Virus record (IMG/VR): IMGVR_UViG_3300030406_001084
Coordinates: 14,689-40,094 of that record
DNA length: 25,406 bases
DNA from: a virus
Direction: 5' to 3' (one strand)
Shown: piece after piece, positions 15,748 to 22,314 of the stretch
Layout: each line of letters starts with the position of its first letter
Position numbering within the stretch: position 1 is the first letter of the stretch
Program-made: the position numbers and the translations under genes
The notes under the pieces: model-generated
Seen by the model: only the letters and a program-made list of their open reading frames with translations
Told to the model about the DNA's origin: nothing
Database searches by the model: none

Positions 15748-15953
15748 GAATACGAAGCCTCAGCCAAGAGCAAATTGCTAGTAACGAGGAATATTATCGT
15801 TCTGTTTATGAGTTATGGAAAAAGGGTATTACTTTTCGAGAGATCGGAGAGAAGTTTGAAGTTACTAAACAACGAGCTTGGCAGATTGTAGAGAGAATGA
15901 AACAAGGAGACGGAGACTATTATTATAAACATCGGAACAGGGAGTCTTTGTGA
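15744..15953 (+). CDS. Small HTH protein resembling sigma region 4
   Basis: The 69-aa product overlaps the polymerase stop (ATGA). Residues 27-53, covering KKGITFREIGEKFEVTKQRA and WQIVERM, match the helix-turn-helix of sigma-70 region 4.2, where EIGxxFxVTxxRxxQI is the usual pattern. The remaining sequence is charged, and the end is Tyr- and Arg-rich. It could bind promoter DNA, act as an anti-sigma or sigma-appropriation factor, or regulate the recurring box elements in this window; none of these is shown. Sigma regions 2 and 3 are absent, so it is not a full sigma factor. Confidence 0.75.
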   Translation: MRIRSLSQEQIASNEEYYRSVYELWKKGITFREIGEKFEVTKQRAWQIVERMKQGDGDYYYKHRNRESL

Positions 15954-16234
15954 TCGCTCCTCGTGATTGGAAACAGATAGTTGTCGAGACCGATGATGAA
16001 GAGGTAAATGAAATATTTATCATGCTTCATGACTGGTTAGCAGAAACTAATAAAGAACGTATAGATATGTTCGAAGTTTATCGCGCGATGACTTTAGTCG
16101 GAGCAGTTAATGTTTTTCATATGTGCGGTTCAGATATAGAACGAGCGACTGACTTTATGAATGAACTTAGAGAAATAGCTTTTATCTTTTTATCGCATCA
16201 CGGGAATGATGGTGAGCAACCAATTAAACATTGA
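15950..16234 (+). CDS. Small helical protein of unknown function
   Basis: This gene starts with GTG at 15950, overlapping the HTH gene stop (GTGA), with GGGAG upstream. The 94-aa product is acidic and helical, with RIDMFEVYRAMTLVGAVNVF in the centre and a hydrophobic segment REIAFIFLSHH near the end that is too short for a membrane span. No family is recognised. It is part of a tightly overlapping run from the polymerase to the nuclease, so it is probably early and linked to replication. Confidence 0.65.
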   Translation: MIAPRDWKQIVVETDDEEVNEIFIMLHDWLAETNKERIDMFEVYRAMTLVGAVNVFHMCGSDIERATDFMNELREIAFIFLSHHGNDGEQPIKH

Positions 16235-16646
16235 GATCGATATGCCAAAAGAAGCTTCACTTTGGTCTTTAGTAAAAGACCATATGCCGAAAGAGATTCA
16301 CTCTCAGCGGATCGAGACAGGAGGAACAGGGAGAGGAGTTCCTGATGTCAACTATTGTCATCGAGGCAAAGAAATTTGGATGGAGTTGAAATCGATCGAC
16401 GGATTAAAATCTGAGCTCAGTCCTTTTCAAATGGCATGGTTATTTAATCGAGCTAAGGTCGGAGGGAACTGTTTTGTCTTGATCAGAAAGACTAATAGTA
16501 AAGAGAAAGAGATTAAGTTATATCATATAAAAGACATGACAATCAAAGAGTTAGGAGATCTGAATTGGAAGACCGAAGCATCGTATACTCTTAAAACTCC
16601 TTACGATTGGGAGGAATTCTTCGCTTTCATTTTAGCGTCTGTTTAG
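16206..16646 (+). CDS. PD-(D/E)XK nuclease, VRR-NUC/resolvase-like
   Basis: The 146-aa product carries the PD-(D/E)XK core. An early Glu sits in the first helix, then TGRGVPDVNY (Asp47), IWMELKS (Glu60-x-Lys62), and LSPFQMAWLFNRAKVGGNCF with Gln75, the usual helix after the catalytic strands. The layout fits VRR-NUC or small Holliday-junction-type nucleases, which cut branched DNA in recombination or packaging. The start is uncertain: ATG 16206, ATG 16209 and ATG 16242 are all in frame. The overlap with the preceding gene favours 16206. The stop codon TAG sits inside the conserved box of leader element C. Confidence 0.82.
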   Translation: MMVSNQLNIEIDMPKEASLWSLVKDHMPKEIHSQRIETGGTGRGVPDVNYCHRGKEIWMELKSIDGLKSELSPFQMAWLFNRAKVGGNCFVLIRKTNSKEKEIKLYHIKDMTIKELGDLNWKTEASYTLKTPYDWEEFFAFILASV

Positions 16647-16740
16647 TGCTTTACTTTCGTAACCCTCGCGGTTAACGTATTAAAAGTAGCGCCGTGACAG
16701 CGTTACGACAAAACTTAGAAAGTAGAACTTGTATAAGGAG
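16643..16740 (+). promoter_or_regulatory. Box-hairpin-RBS leader element, copy C
   Basis: TTAGTGCTTTACTTTCG (16643-16659) is followed by GTAACC-CTCGC-GGTTAAC, an imperfect hairpin, then TATTAAAAGTAG. A further ACTTAGAAAG box and AAGGAG (16735-16740) precede the ATG at 16748. Here the TTTACT to TATTAA spacing is 22, too wide for a standard sigma-70 pair. Confidence 0.55.
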
Positions 16741-16747
16741 ACTACCC

Positions 16748-17797
16748 ATGGTAGCAGCAGTAGAAAGTATGGCTTGGACAGGCCAAGTCCCTTGGCACGG
16801 AGAAGGCGTTGAGGTATCTAACGACCTTACGCCTCACGAGATGATGGTTGCGGCAGGACTTGATTGGTCTGTTAGTAAGCGACCAACTTGGACTTCCGCT
16901 AAGCCTATTGATCAATACGAGAAAGACGCTGATGGTAATATCGCGCTCGAACTATTAGAAGACCCTAGCCGGTTTACGATAGTACGCGATACCGATAACG
17001 CGATCCTTTCTTCATGTGGTTCAGGTTATAAACCAATACAAAACGAACGCATCTTTGACTTCTTCGCGAAGTTTGTTAAAGAAGCTAACGTGAGTATGGA
17101 GACCGCTGGTAGCTTACGTGGTGGTAAAGATGTGTGGGCGTTAGCCAAACTAAACGAAACGTTTGAACTTCCTGGTGGTGATGAGATTAACGATTACTTT
17201 TTGTTTCGTCAACCTCACGAAGCGGGACACGCTATGATCATACGCGAGACCGAAATACGCGTCGTATGTAATAACACTTTGCAGTTCGCGTTAGGCCAAG
17301 CATCTCGCGGTGAGTTCCGTATGACACACAATACAGAGTTTACCGACGATATTGCTAAGAAAGCAGCCGAAGCGTTAGGGCTTATGAAAGAGTCCCATCA
17401 AAACTTCCAAGATGCTGCGCATTTACTTGCGTCTAAGAAAGCCAAGCACAGTGACGTGCTTGAGTTTATCGCTCGCCTTAACCAACCTGATTTATATAAA
17501 GAACAACTTGAACACGTTCGGTTGTTAGAAGAAGGTAAGAAAGTTGGCGATATGTTCCCGCTACGCGACCAGTTTACGAAATACTCTGAACTAACGGTAC
17601 GCGCTTTAGAAGAGTCTCCAGGAGCTACTATGAAATCTTCTAAAGGTACATGGTGGGGCGCACTTAACGCAGTAACTTTTGTCGAAGATCACCAACGTAG
17701 TGGCGAAAACCGAGCGTACAGTACGATGTTCGGCGAAAGCTCCAAGCGTAAATCAAGAGCACTTAACCTTGCTATTGAATATGCGGAGGCAGCGTAG
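16748..17797 (+). CDS. DUF932 (phage/plasmid-like) protein
   Basis: I choose ATG 16748, seven bases after AAGGAG; a longer frame from 16694 has no ribosome site. The 349-aa product has the family's N-terminal GQVPWHGEGVEV (about residues 12-23, compare PWHGLG), then a body with QPHEAGHAMII, ETEIRVVCNNTLQFALG and a C-terminal TWWGALNAVTFVEDHQRS, all typical of DUF932. The family is widespread in phages and plasmids. Its activity is unknown; links to DNA metabolism are suggested by genome context only. It heads a block with three small genes. Confidence 0.9.
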   Translation: MVAAVESMAWTGQVPWHGEGVEVSNDLTPHEMMVAAGLDWSVSKRPTWTSAKPIDQYEKDADGNIALELLEDPSRFTIVRDTDNAILSSCGSGYKPIQNERIFDFFAKFVKEANVSMETAGSLRGGKDVWALAKLNETFELPGGDEINDYFLFRQPHEAGHAMIIRETEIRVVCNNTLQFALGQASRGEFRMTHNTEFTDDIAKKAAEALGLMKESHQNFQDAAHLLASKKAKHSDVLEFIARLNQPDLYKEQLEHVRLLEEGKKVGDMFPLRDQFTKYSELTVRALEESPGATMKSSKGTWWGALNAVTFVEDHQRSGENRAYSTMFGESSKRKSRALNLAIEYAEAA

Positions 17798-18072
17798 TGT
17801 CCCACGTTTTCAAACTAGGAAATGCTGTTGTGATTGATCAGGCTTTGATCAGCGAAACGTGGTGTTTGCTACATGAGCTATCAGACCCTGAAGTTCTTAA
17901 CAGACCCCTAGAGCAATTTACAGAAATACAAGAAACCGCGAGATACGTCTCGCGGCAACTTGCCCTAAAGATGGCGCAGCAAGACTGCGCTTTATCTGAA
18001 GCCGTTAAGACACACGGATATTTATCTGAGTGGACTAACTCAATAGAAGAAGGAGGAAATAATGTCGAATGA
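17797..18072 (+). CDS. Small unknown protein after DUF932 gene
   Basis: GTG start at 17797 overlaps the DUF932 stop by one base (TAGTG), with GGAGG seven bases upstream. The 91-aa product is mostly helical and acidic, with Cys residues scattered (ETWCLLHELS, QQDCALSEAV) but no paired zinc pattern. Family not recognised. The coupling to DUF932 suggests a partner, without further support. Confidence 0.65.
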   Translation: MSHVFKLGNAVVIDQALISETWCLLHELSDPEVLNRPLEQFTEIQETARYVSRQLALKMAQQDCALSEAVKTHGYLSEWTNSIEEGGNNVE

Positions 18073-18352
18073 CCCATGGGCTGACTTTAAGCCTGATATG
18101 GATGTCCCGTTACCAACGGATACTCGAAACTCTACCAGTTACCCTTGGGATAAGTTTCAAGTAGGTGCTTCGTTTTTCTTCCAAACAGACCGAGATAACG
18201 ATACATCGAAACGATTAAAGAATCGACTCGACCAATCGACTCGGACGTTTGCGAGGAAACAGGTGCCACCTTGGAAATTTACGCTTCGCGTAAAATTAGA
18301 AAAGGTTGATGGAAAAGAAATAAGTGGTGTCCGAGTATGGAGGATCGAGTAA
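18062..18352 (+). CDS. Small unknown protein with beta-rich C-terminus
   Basis: The start at 18062 has AGGAGG upstream and overlaps the previous gene by 11 bases. The 96-aa product begins MSNDPWADFKPDMDVPL, followed by YPWDKFQVGASFFFQTD, a basic central part with KRLKNRLDQSTRTFARKQ, and alternating hydrophobic strands (WKFTLRVKLEKVDGKEISGV) ending RVWRIE. No family is recognised. The layout resembles small DNA- or protein-binding beta domains in phages; this is a weak impression only. Confidence 0.65.
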   Translation: MSNDPWADFKPDMDVPLPTDTRNSTSYPWDKFQVGASFFFQTDRDNDTSKRLKNRLDQSTRTFARKQVPPWKFTLRVKLEKVDGKEISGVRVWRIE

Positions 18353-18576
18353 TGACAGATATCCGTGAAGATTTAATTGCTCTTGAAGCAGAAGTAACAA
18401 TCTTACGCAATGATCTAAATAGAATGAGTAATCGGTGTGCAACTTTAGTTGACATGCTAAACATTTTATTACAAGAGAAAAGTGTAGTTATTGAAAATAC
18501 TTTTAAACAAGACAGTCAAACAGAGATGTTTGATACAGGAGAACCGACATCTGCTTACGTCAACCAGGATCGGTAG
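18352..18576 (+). CDS. Small coiled-coil protein
   Basis: I prefer ATG 18352, overlapping the previous stop (TAATGA) with GGAGG eight bases upstream, over ATG 18337. The 74-aa product has a heptad-like helix, IREDLIALEAEVTILRNDLN and on to MLNILLQEK (about residues 4-42), then a polar tail. Such short coiled coils often mediate dimerisation. Function unknown. It ends six bases before leader element D. Confidence 0.65.
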   Translation: MTDIREDLIALEAEVTILRNDLNRMSNRCATLVDMLNILLQEKSVVIENTFKQDSQTEMFDTGEPTSAYVNQDR

Positions 18577-18578
18577 TT

Positions 18579-18666
18579 ACTGCTTTACTTTCGCGCTCGT
18601 CTTTAGTAAAGTAGTAAACGCTGGTATAAACCAGTTAGAAAGTATAACGTCATCATAGAAAGGAGA
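18579..18666 (+). promoter_or_regulatory. Box-hairpin-RBS leader element, copy D
   Basis: GCTTTACTTTCG lies at 18582-18593. CTTTACT (18583-18589) is matched by AGTAAAG (18605-18611). TAAAGT lies 17 bases after TTTACT. A second hairpin, CTGGT-ATAA-ACCAG, a TTAGAAAG box and AGAAAGGAGA follow before the ATG at 18672. This copy best fits a sigma-70-like spacing. Confidence 0.6.
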
Positions 18667-18671
18667 ATGAC

Positions 18672-19061
18672 ATGGCTACAGCCAAAAAAGCAGCACCCGC
18701 TGCGAAGAAAAAAGCTGCCCCTGTAAAGAAAGCAGCAGCGACCGTAACTACGATTACGGTAAAAGCACCAGAGACTGCGAAACGCGGTCGGGTTGCACAG
18801 AAGTTTGCGTATACGGGTAGAGAACTTTCTCAAACGAAAGTAAAGACCCCACAGTTTCAAGCCCTTGTTATTTCGATGCAGGATATCGAGAACAAAGAGT
18901 TTGATCCTAAAAACTTCACTATGCAAGAGGTTGTTGATCTAGGTGTTGAGGAAGGACATATCAGTATGCCTAATACTAAAAACCCAGAGAAACAGAAAAA
19001 ACGCATTATCGCGTGCTACAAAAAACCCCTGATCGAAGAAGGGTTTATTGTCTCACTCTGA
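18672..19061 (+). CDS. Basic protein with histone-H1-like Lys/Ala tail
   Basis: The 129-aa product has an N-terminal tail (residues 1-38) of Ala/Lys/Pro blocks such as AAKKKAAPVKKAAA, like histone H1 tails and bacterial Lys/Ala-rich nucleoid proteins. A compact C-terminal part (about 40-129) contains KTPQFQALVISMQDIENKEF and TMQEVVDLGVEEG, then a basic helix with PEKQKKRIIACYKKPLIEEGFI, which could be a winged-helix-like fold. The tail should bind DNA non-specifically. Possible roles are host nucleoid takeover, transcription control or phage DNA condensation; none is proven. It has its own leader element and a strong terminator directly after, so it is a one-gene unit and probably highly expressed. 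Confidence 0.8.
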   Translation: MATAKKAAPAAKKKAAPVKKAAATVTTITVKAPETAKRGRVAQKFAYTGRELSQTKVKTPQFQALVISMQDIENKEFDPKNFTMQEVVDLGVEEGHISMPNTKNPEKQKKRIIACYKKPLIEEGFIVSL

Positions 19062-19067
19062 TAGATC

Positions 19068-19088
19068 GGGGGCTACGGCCCCCATTTT
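19068..19088 (+). terminator. Intrinsic terminator after basic protein gene
   Basis: GGGGGC-TACG-GCCCCC forms a six-base-pair GC stem seven bases after the stop codon, followed by ATTTT. The short T run makes it moderate rather than ideal. Confidence 0.75.
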
Positions 19089-19103
19089 CCATAGGAGAAA
19101 GAT

Positions 19104-19778
19104 ATGGAACTTGCACCTTATCCGAAAAAGATACATAGCGTATCTCACGCTCTGTACAGAGCAATTGAGGAGCTAGCCGGAACTGATTATGCCGAAGATT
19201 CAGACGTTCTTAGAAGACTAAAAGAGTTTTGGAAAGAACATGAATATATCGGTAAACCTCCTGCTAATTTAGACGACTTGCATAAACTCGTTGGAGTTTC
19301 AGGAACACCTTATATCGAAATGGATACTTTACCAAAAAAGAATAAGGCTGTCAGACATCGGTATCGGATCGCACGTTACGATACTTATACTGATAAAGAA
19401 GCTCCTAGAGTTTGGGCTAGATGCGTTTATACACATAAAAAGATCGAAAGAGGCGAAGAGTATGCGACACCTGAGCGTATCGCTAAACTCGAAAGGAAGA
19501 TCGAAGATCCTTGGCAAGCTGTTCGAGACAGTAGACCTCCCCGAATAGTTCCTGAAGAACAGAAACCTGTCCCTTATCGTATGAAACATAACTCTGCAGC
19601 GATTAAAACAATCGTTAAAGAGACCGCAAGAAAACATCCTCAACTTGTTGAAAATAGAACACCCGATTTTAAATCGGAGTCTATGAATAAAGTTGAGCGT
19701 ATAGCGATACTTTGCGGAGCAGCGTTTATTATGGCGATGGTTGCTTTTACAGTTTCCGTAGTTAAAGATCTAATGTGA
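19104..19778 (+). CDS. Putative tail-anchored membrane protein, unknown function
   Basis: The 224-aa product begins after ATAGGAGAAAG. The first 195 residues are hydrophilic and basic, with many Arg, Lys and Pro, including LRRLKEFWKEHEYIGKPPAN and a YxRIARYDTYTDKEAP segment. The only hydrophobic span is at the C-terminus (about residues 199-221, IAILCGAAFIMAMVAFTVSV) and is flanked by KVER and KDLM, so a single C-terminal membrane anchor with the bulk in the cytoplasm is likely. There is no signal peptide. Family not recognised. A role in membrane-linked host takeover is possible but unsupported. Confidence 0.68.
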   Translation: MELAPYPKKIHSVSHALYRAIEELAGTDYAEDSDVLRRLKEFWKEHEYIGKPPANLDDLHKLVGVSGTPYIEMDTLPKKNKAVRHRYRIARYDTYTDKEAPRVWARCVYTHKKIERGEEYATPERIAKLERKIEDPWQAVRDSRPPRIVPEEQKPVPYRMKHNSAAIKTIVKETARKHPQLVENRTPDFKSESMNKVERIAILCGAAFIMAMVAFTVSVVKDLM

Positions 19779-19788
19779 GGGAATAACT

Positions 19789-19923
19789 ATGATTAATAAA
19801 CAAACACAACGACGGATAGATGCGGTACGCAAATGTGCCGACCGCGCTAAAGATCAGAAGATGAAAGTTTATTGGTACAACGTCGAATGGCGTCTCAGGA
19901 ATCCCGAGAAGCTTCGGGCTTAG
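19789..19923 (+). CDS. Short basic protein, 44 aa
   Basis: ATG at 19789 follows GAGGGA by eight bases and lies ten bases after the previous stop. The 44-aa product is Arg/Lys-rich (QRRIDAVRKCADRAKDQKMK), then aromatic (VYWYNVEWRLRNPEKLRA). The stop TAG lies inside the conserved box of leader element E. The start, ribosome site and position between packed genes make it likely real. Function unknown; a small DNA- or RNA-binding peptide is possible. Confidence 0.6.
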   Translation: MINKQTQRRIDAVRKCADRAKDQKMKVYWYNVEWRLRNPEKLRA

Positions 19924-19994
19924 TGCTTTACTTTCGGGGTAGTCGCCGCTACGCTTTAGTAGTAGGCGCTACCCGCGCCCCCATAGAAAGGAGA
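19920..19994 (+). promoter_or_regulatory. Box-hairpin-RBS leader element, copy E
   Basis: TTAGTGCTTTACTTTCG (19920-19936) is followed by a long hairpin spanning 19937-19974: GGGTAG and CGCC pair with GGCG and CTACCC, with a one-base bulge and an inner CTAC/GTAG stem. AGAAAGGAGA precedes the ATG at 19999. Confidence 0.6.
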
Positions 19995-19998
19995 ATAT

Positions 19999-20244
19999 AT
20001 GAATTGGCGTGACGATTACGATAGGCAGACCGATTTACTCGACGCTGCTTTCGAATTATTACCAGAAGAAATCCAGCTTTGTTATAACGACGATTGTCGT
20101 TCATGGATCTCGGACGGTTCTGTAGAGGGATACGCAACAGTGCGTTGTTTACATTGTAAATTTCATAAAGTTTTATACAAAGAGATGCCTAAGATCTCTG
20201 ACGAACTTTGGGATAGGCTGCAATATGAAGCAGCTAGTGAATAG
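19999..20244 (+). CDS. Small protein with zinc-ribbon-like cysteines
   Basis: The 81-aa product has two Cys pairs, LCYNDDC (residues 28-34) and VRCLHCKFH (about 48-56), spaced as in a minimal zinc ribbon. An acidic N-terminus and a short C-terminal helix surround them. Zinc binding is inferred from spacing. It lies between leader element E and the structured region at 20274-20393. Function unknown. Confidence 0.65.
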   Translation: MNWRDDYDRQTDLLDAAFELLPEEIQLCYNDDCRSWISDGSVEGYATVRCLHCKFHKVLYKEMPKISDELWDRLQYEAASE

Positions 20245-20273
20245 AATATCGGTGGGGGTATTTAGTCAGGTGA

Positions 20274-20393
20274 CTGGTAGCGTCAGGCTGATTCCTACCC
20301 TTCGGGGTGAAGAGAAATAGATACGATGAAGTCGGGCCTCACCCTTCCTCGACGACGGGAAGTTTTCATTGTCGCAATCGTATCGACTACCAG
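20274..20393 (+). ncRNA. Candidate structured RNA element upstream of the gene at 20423
   Basis: In a 178-bp gap the transcript could form a nested multi-branched fold. The outer stem is CTGGTAG (20274-20280) with CTACCAG (20387-20393). The second stem is GATACGAT (20320-20327) with ATCGTATC (20377-20384). Inside it, GTCGGG (20331-20336) can pair with CTCGAC (20348-20353). Between the two outer stems lies ACCC-TTCG-GGGT (20297-20308), a UUCG tetraloop hairpin. The stems nest without conflict. No known RNA class is recognised. It could be a cis-acting leader or a small phage RNA. Confidence 0.5.
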
Positions 20394-20422
20394 ACCATAA
20401 ACTTAATAGAAAGGAGAAAGAA

Positions 20423-20866
20423 ATGAAGGAATATAACTTCTTCCACGACTCTGACTACGGTTGGTTAGAAGTGGAGTTTAGTGAGCTGCTCGAACTGGGA
20501 ATACACCAAGAGATTAGTAAACATAGTTATGTTTCAGGATCGAAGGTTTACCTCAGTGAAGATTTCGATGCCGTTACGTTTTTTATTGCATTAGAAGATC
20601 AGAAAGGTATCTCCGCTGAAGTCGATATCAAGTTTGAAATGAACAGTATTCATAAAGGCGTTGACCCTCGTCAGATGACAGAGTACGACTACAACGTAGA
20701 ACACCAATGTTGCGTATGTGACGGGCCGATCGACGTACAAAGTAACGGCTGGGCGCATGGACATAACGCACAGCCTATCGCAGACGGACAGTGTTGTAGT
20801 AGTTGCAATACAGTCGTTATTCAACAACGTTTAGAAGATATGAGGAGCACAGTAAATGACTGTTGA
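20423..20866 (+). CDS. Unknown protein with C-terminal zinc-finger-like cysteines
   Basis: ATG 20423 follows AGAAAGGAGA; a longer frame from 20369 would run into the structured element and lacks a ribosome site. The 147-aa product has a beta-rich, acidic N-terminal half, WLEVEFSELLELGIHQEI and VYLSEDFDAVTFFIALE. Its C-terminal part has CCVCDGPI and QCCSSCN separated by about 28 residues, with a nearby His, consistent with a zinc ribbon or treble-clef finger. No family is named. The pattern suggests nucleic-acid or protein binding. Confidence 0.72.
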   Translation: MKEYNFFHDSDYGWLEVEFSELLELGIHQEISKHSYVSGSKVYLSEDFDAVTFFIALEDQKGISAEVDIKFEMNSIHKGVDPRQMTEYDYNVEHQCCVCDGPIDVQSNGWAHGHNAQPIADGQCCSSCNTVVIQQRLEDMRSTVNDC

Positions 20867-21080
20867 TGTTGATCGCTTACGCGAATTAAGTGACGCTATC
20901 CTGATCGAAAAGCATTTCGGCGGGGATGAACCTGAACCTGAGGAGTCGTTATTAGAACGGTTCCAAACATTACTATTAGAAGTTGGTGCACGGCTTTCCG
21001 ATGATAGTGATTACGACGAAGAGATTCGTCCGAGATTAGGGGAACTTATGGATTATCTCGAAGACAACGTCGAGGAGTAG
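20856..21080 (+). CDS. Small acidic protein, unknown function
   Basis: ATG 20856 overlaps the end of the previous gene by 11 bases, with AGGAG upstream. The 74-aa product is strongly acidic (many Glu and Asp, few Lys), predicted as two helices joined by EPEPEES and DDSDYDEE loops. DNA-mimic or inhibitor proteins of phages look like this in composition, but so do many others. No function can be assigned. Confidence 0.65.
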   Translation: MTVDVDRLRELSDAILIEKHFGGDEPEPEESLLERFQTLLLEVGARLSDDSDYDEEIRPRLGELMDYLEDNVEE

Positions 21081-21085
21081 TCGCG

Positions 21086-21174
21086 TTAGTGCTTTACTTT
21101 CGCGGTACTCGTAAGTACCTTATATATACCGCGCCGCCTACGGGCGCGGATAACTTAGAAAGCAGAAAGGAGAC
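21086..21174 (+). promoter_or_regulatory. Box-hairpin-RBS leader element, copy F
   Basis: TTAGTGCTTTACTTTCG (21086-21102) is followed by CGCGGTA (21101-21107) with TACCGCG (21127-21133), an inner GGTAC/GTACC stem, TATATATA, and a separate perfect hairpin CCGCGCC-GCCTACG-GGCGCGG (21129-21149). ACTTAGAAAG and AAAGGAGA precede the ATG at 21179. Confidence 0.6.
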
Positions 21175-21178
21175 AGAT

Positions 21179-21661
21179 ATGTCTGATAAATTTGACGAGC
21201 ACGACCTTGAGTATCGTGTATTCCGACGGCACTTCGAGTCGTTAGGATTCAGTAGTAACCTTGCTGGTAAATTACACGACTTCATGCAAGAAGCCCACGC
21301 TGAGTTGCGTACGATAGGTAGTTCGATACCTACCGAGACACTCGCAGCTTACCCCGAGATTGTTAGCCTAGCGATTACTTACGGTAAGTGGCACCCCCGT
21401 TCGACTCCTATCAACGAGGATACCCCGCATTATTCGCTAGAAGATTACAAAGCTCGCACTAGATTGCTTGACCAGTGGTTACTCGAAGAGCGACGTGAGG
21501 CAGACAATAGCGACTACCGCTCTGATAGGAAGTGGGTAAAAAACATTGATAATTACCGCGACGATCTTGCAGGTGAGATGGCAGCGTACCCGATATACCC
21601 GATTACGTTCCCCGACGAGGTCGACGATGACCGTAACCTAGCGGATTATGCAGATGCCTAG
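21179..21661 (+). CDS. Unknown acidic helical protein, 160 aa
   Basis: ATG 21179 follows AAAGGAGACAG; a longer frame from 21089 starts inside leader element F and has no ribosome site. The product begins MSDKFDEHDLEYRVFRRHFE and is rich in Asp, Glu, Arg and Tyr. It contains LHDFMQEAHAELRTIGSS and a central DYKARTRLLDQWLLEERREA helix, with a proline-rich C-terminal stretch. No membrane span, signal peptide or Cys pair is seen. Family not recognised. Confidence 0.7.
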   Translation: MSDKFDEHDLEYRVFRRHFESLGFSSNLAGKLHDFMQEAHAELRTIGSSIPTETLAAYPEIVSLAITYGKWHPRSTPINEDTPHYSLEDYKARTRLLDQWLLEERREADNSDYRSDRKWVKNIDNYRDDLAGEMAAYPIYPITFPDEVDDDRNLADYADA

Positions 21662-21680
21662 ACGTTATAAACCATTACCT

Positions 21681-21709
21681 CGGAGTCGGGCGAAAGCCCG
21701 ACCCTTCCG
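21681..21709 (+). other. GAAA-tetraloop hairpin between genes
   Basis: GTCGGGC-GAAA-GCCCGAC (21685-21702) is a perfect seven-base-pair stem with a GNRA loop. CGGA (21681-21684) and TCCG (21706-21709) can extend it across a small internal loop. No T run follows, so it is not a classic terminator; RNA processing or stability is more likely. AGTCGGGC and CCCTTCC also occur in the structured element near 20330. Confidence 0.6.
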
Positions 21710-21725
21710 ACCATTGACTCTGACT

Positions 21726-21893
21726 ATGCGTGTCGACGACCACCGAGAAAAATACCCTTCTCGATTACCGAAGACCGATTGTACTCAGAAGCCAGATACG
21801 CGACCGACGACCCGTGCGACGATCGCCCCCGCCTATAACAAAGGCGCTTACCAAGTGATACCCGACTCGGATATCGAACATATCGGGAGATGA
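21726..21893 (+). CDS. Short phage protein with conserved C-terminal motif
   Basis: The C-terminal stretch AYNKGAYQVIPDSDIEHIGR strikes me as a recurrent ending of short marine phage proteins, which supports the frame. The start is unclear. ATG 21726 gives 55 aa but has no good ribosome site. The open frame reaches 21648, but that extension translates the hairpin at 21681-21709 into Arg/Pro-rich sequence and is unlikely. The product is basic and Thr/Pro-rich, probably a small single-domain or disordered protein. Function unknown. Confidence 0.5.
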   Translation: MRVDDHREKYPSRLPKTDCTQKPDTRPTTRATIAPAYNKGAYQVIPDSDIEHIGR

Positions 21894-21894
21894 T

Positions 21895-22095
21895 ATGCAA
21901 AACGAAAAAGGCGAAACGCCACTCGACGTGGCGAGAGGAAACGTACTACAAGAGATTTACAATCTCATTGAACATTCTTCGGACGAGTATTATAGGACTA
22001 AGTTCGATAAAGTTACGATCGGACATTACAAATCAATTTATTTCAAACTAGCTTCTGATTGGAAGATCGATATCCCTTCGAGTATTTTGATATGA
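21895..22095 (+). CDS. Small unknown protein, 66 aa
   Basis: ATG at 21895 lies one base after the previous stop, with GGGAGA upstream. The 66-aa product is mixed helical (PLDVARGNVLQEIYNLIEHS and HYKSIYFKLASDWKI). It overlaps the next gene by ATGA at 22092. No family recognised. Confidence 0.6.
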   Translation: MQNEKGETPLDVARGNVLQEIYNLIEHSSDEYYRTKFDKVTIGHYKSIYFKLASDWKIDIPSSILI

Positions 22096-22304
22096 AGTAT
22101 TACATAAGCCGATTAAAAACTGCGAACCTGTCGATCTCGACTGTAGTTAAACGATTGAAAGATTTCCGACCAGCCGAAGGTGAACAGTATGTTGTTCGCA
22201 CTAAAGCAGATTTAGATGCTGATTCTTTTTCCTCACTCCCAGTATACAAAGGTGTCGACGGGAAACTTAAGAAAGAGAAAGACCATTTCGTGATGTTGTT
22301 TTGA
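22092..22304 (+). CDS. Small basic protein, 70 aa
   Basis: I choose ATG 22092, overlapping the previous stop (ATGA), over the upstream TTG at 22059. The product begins MKYYISRLKTANLSISTVVK, with a basic helix RLKDF and then YVVRTKADLDADSFSSLPVY before a Lys-rich end. It may be a compact alpha-beta domain. Function unknown. Confidence 0.6.
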   Translation: MKYYISRLKTANLSISTVVKRLKDFRPAEGEQYVVRTKADLDADSFSSLPVYKGVDGKLKKEKDHFVMLF

Positions 22305-22314
22305 GGAGAATATA

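Noticed and set aside
18603-18926. Minus-strand ORF opposite the Lys/Ala-rich protein
   Set aside because: It is Cys/Phe/Arg-rich only because it is the complement of Ala/Lys codons, and it crosses leader element D; not a gene.
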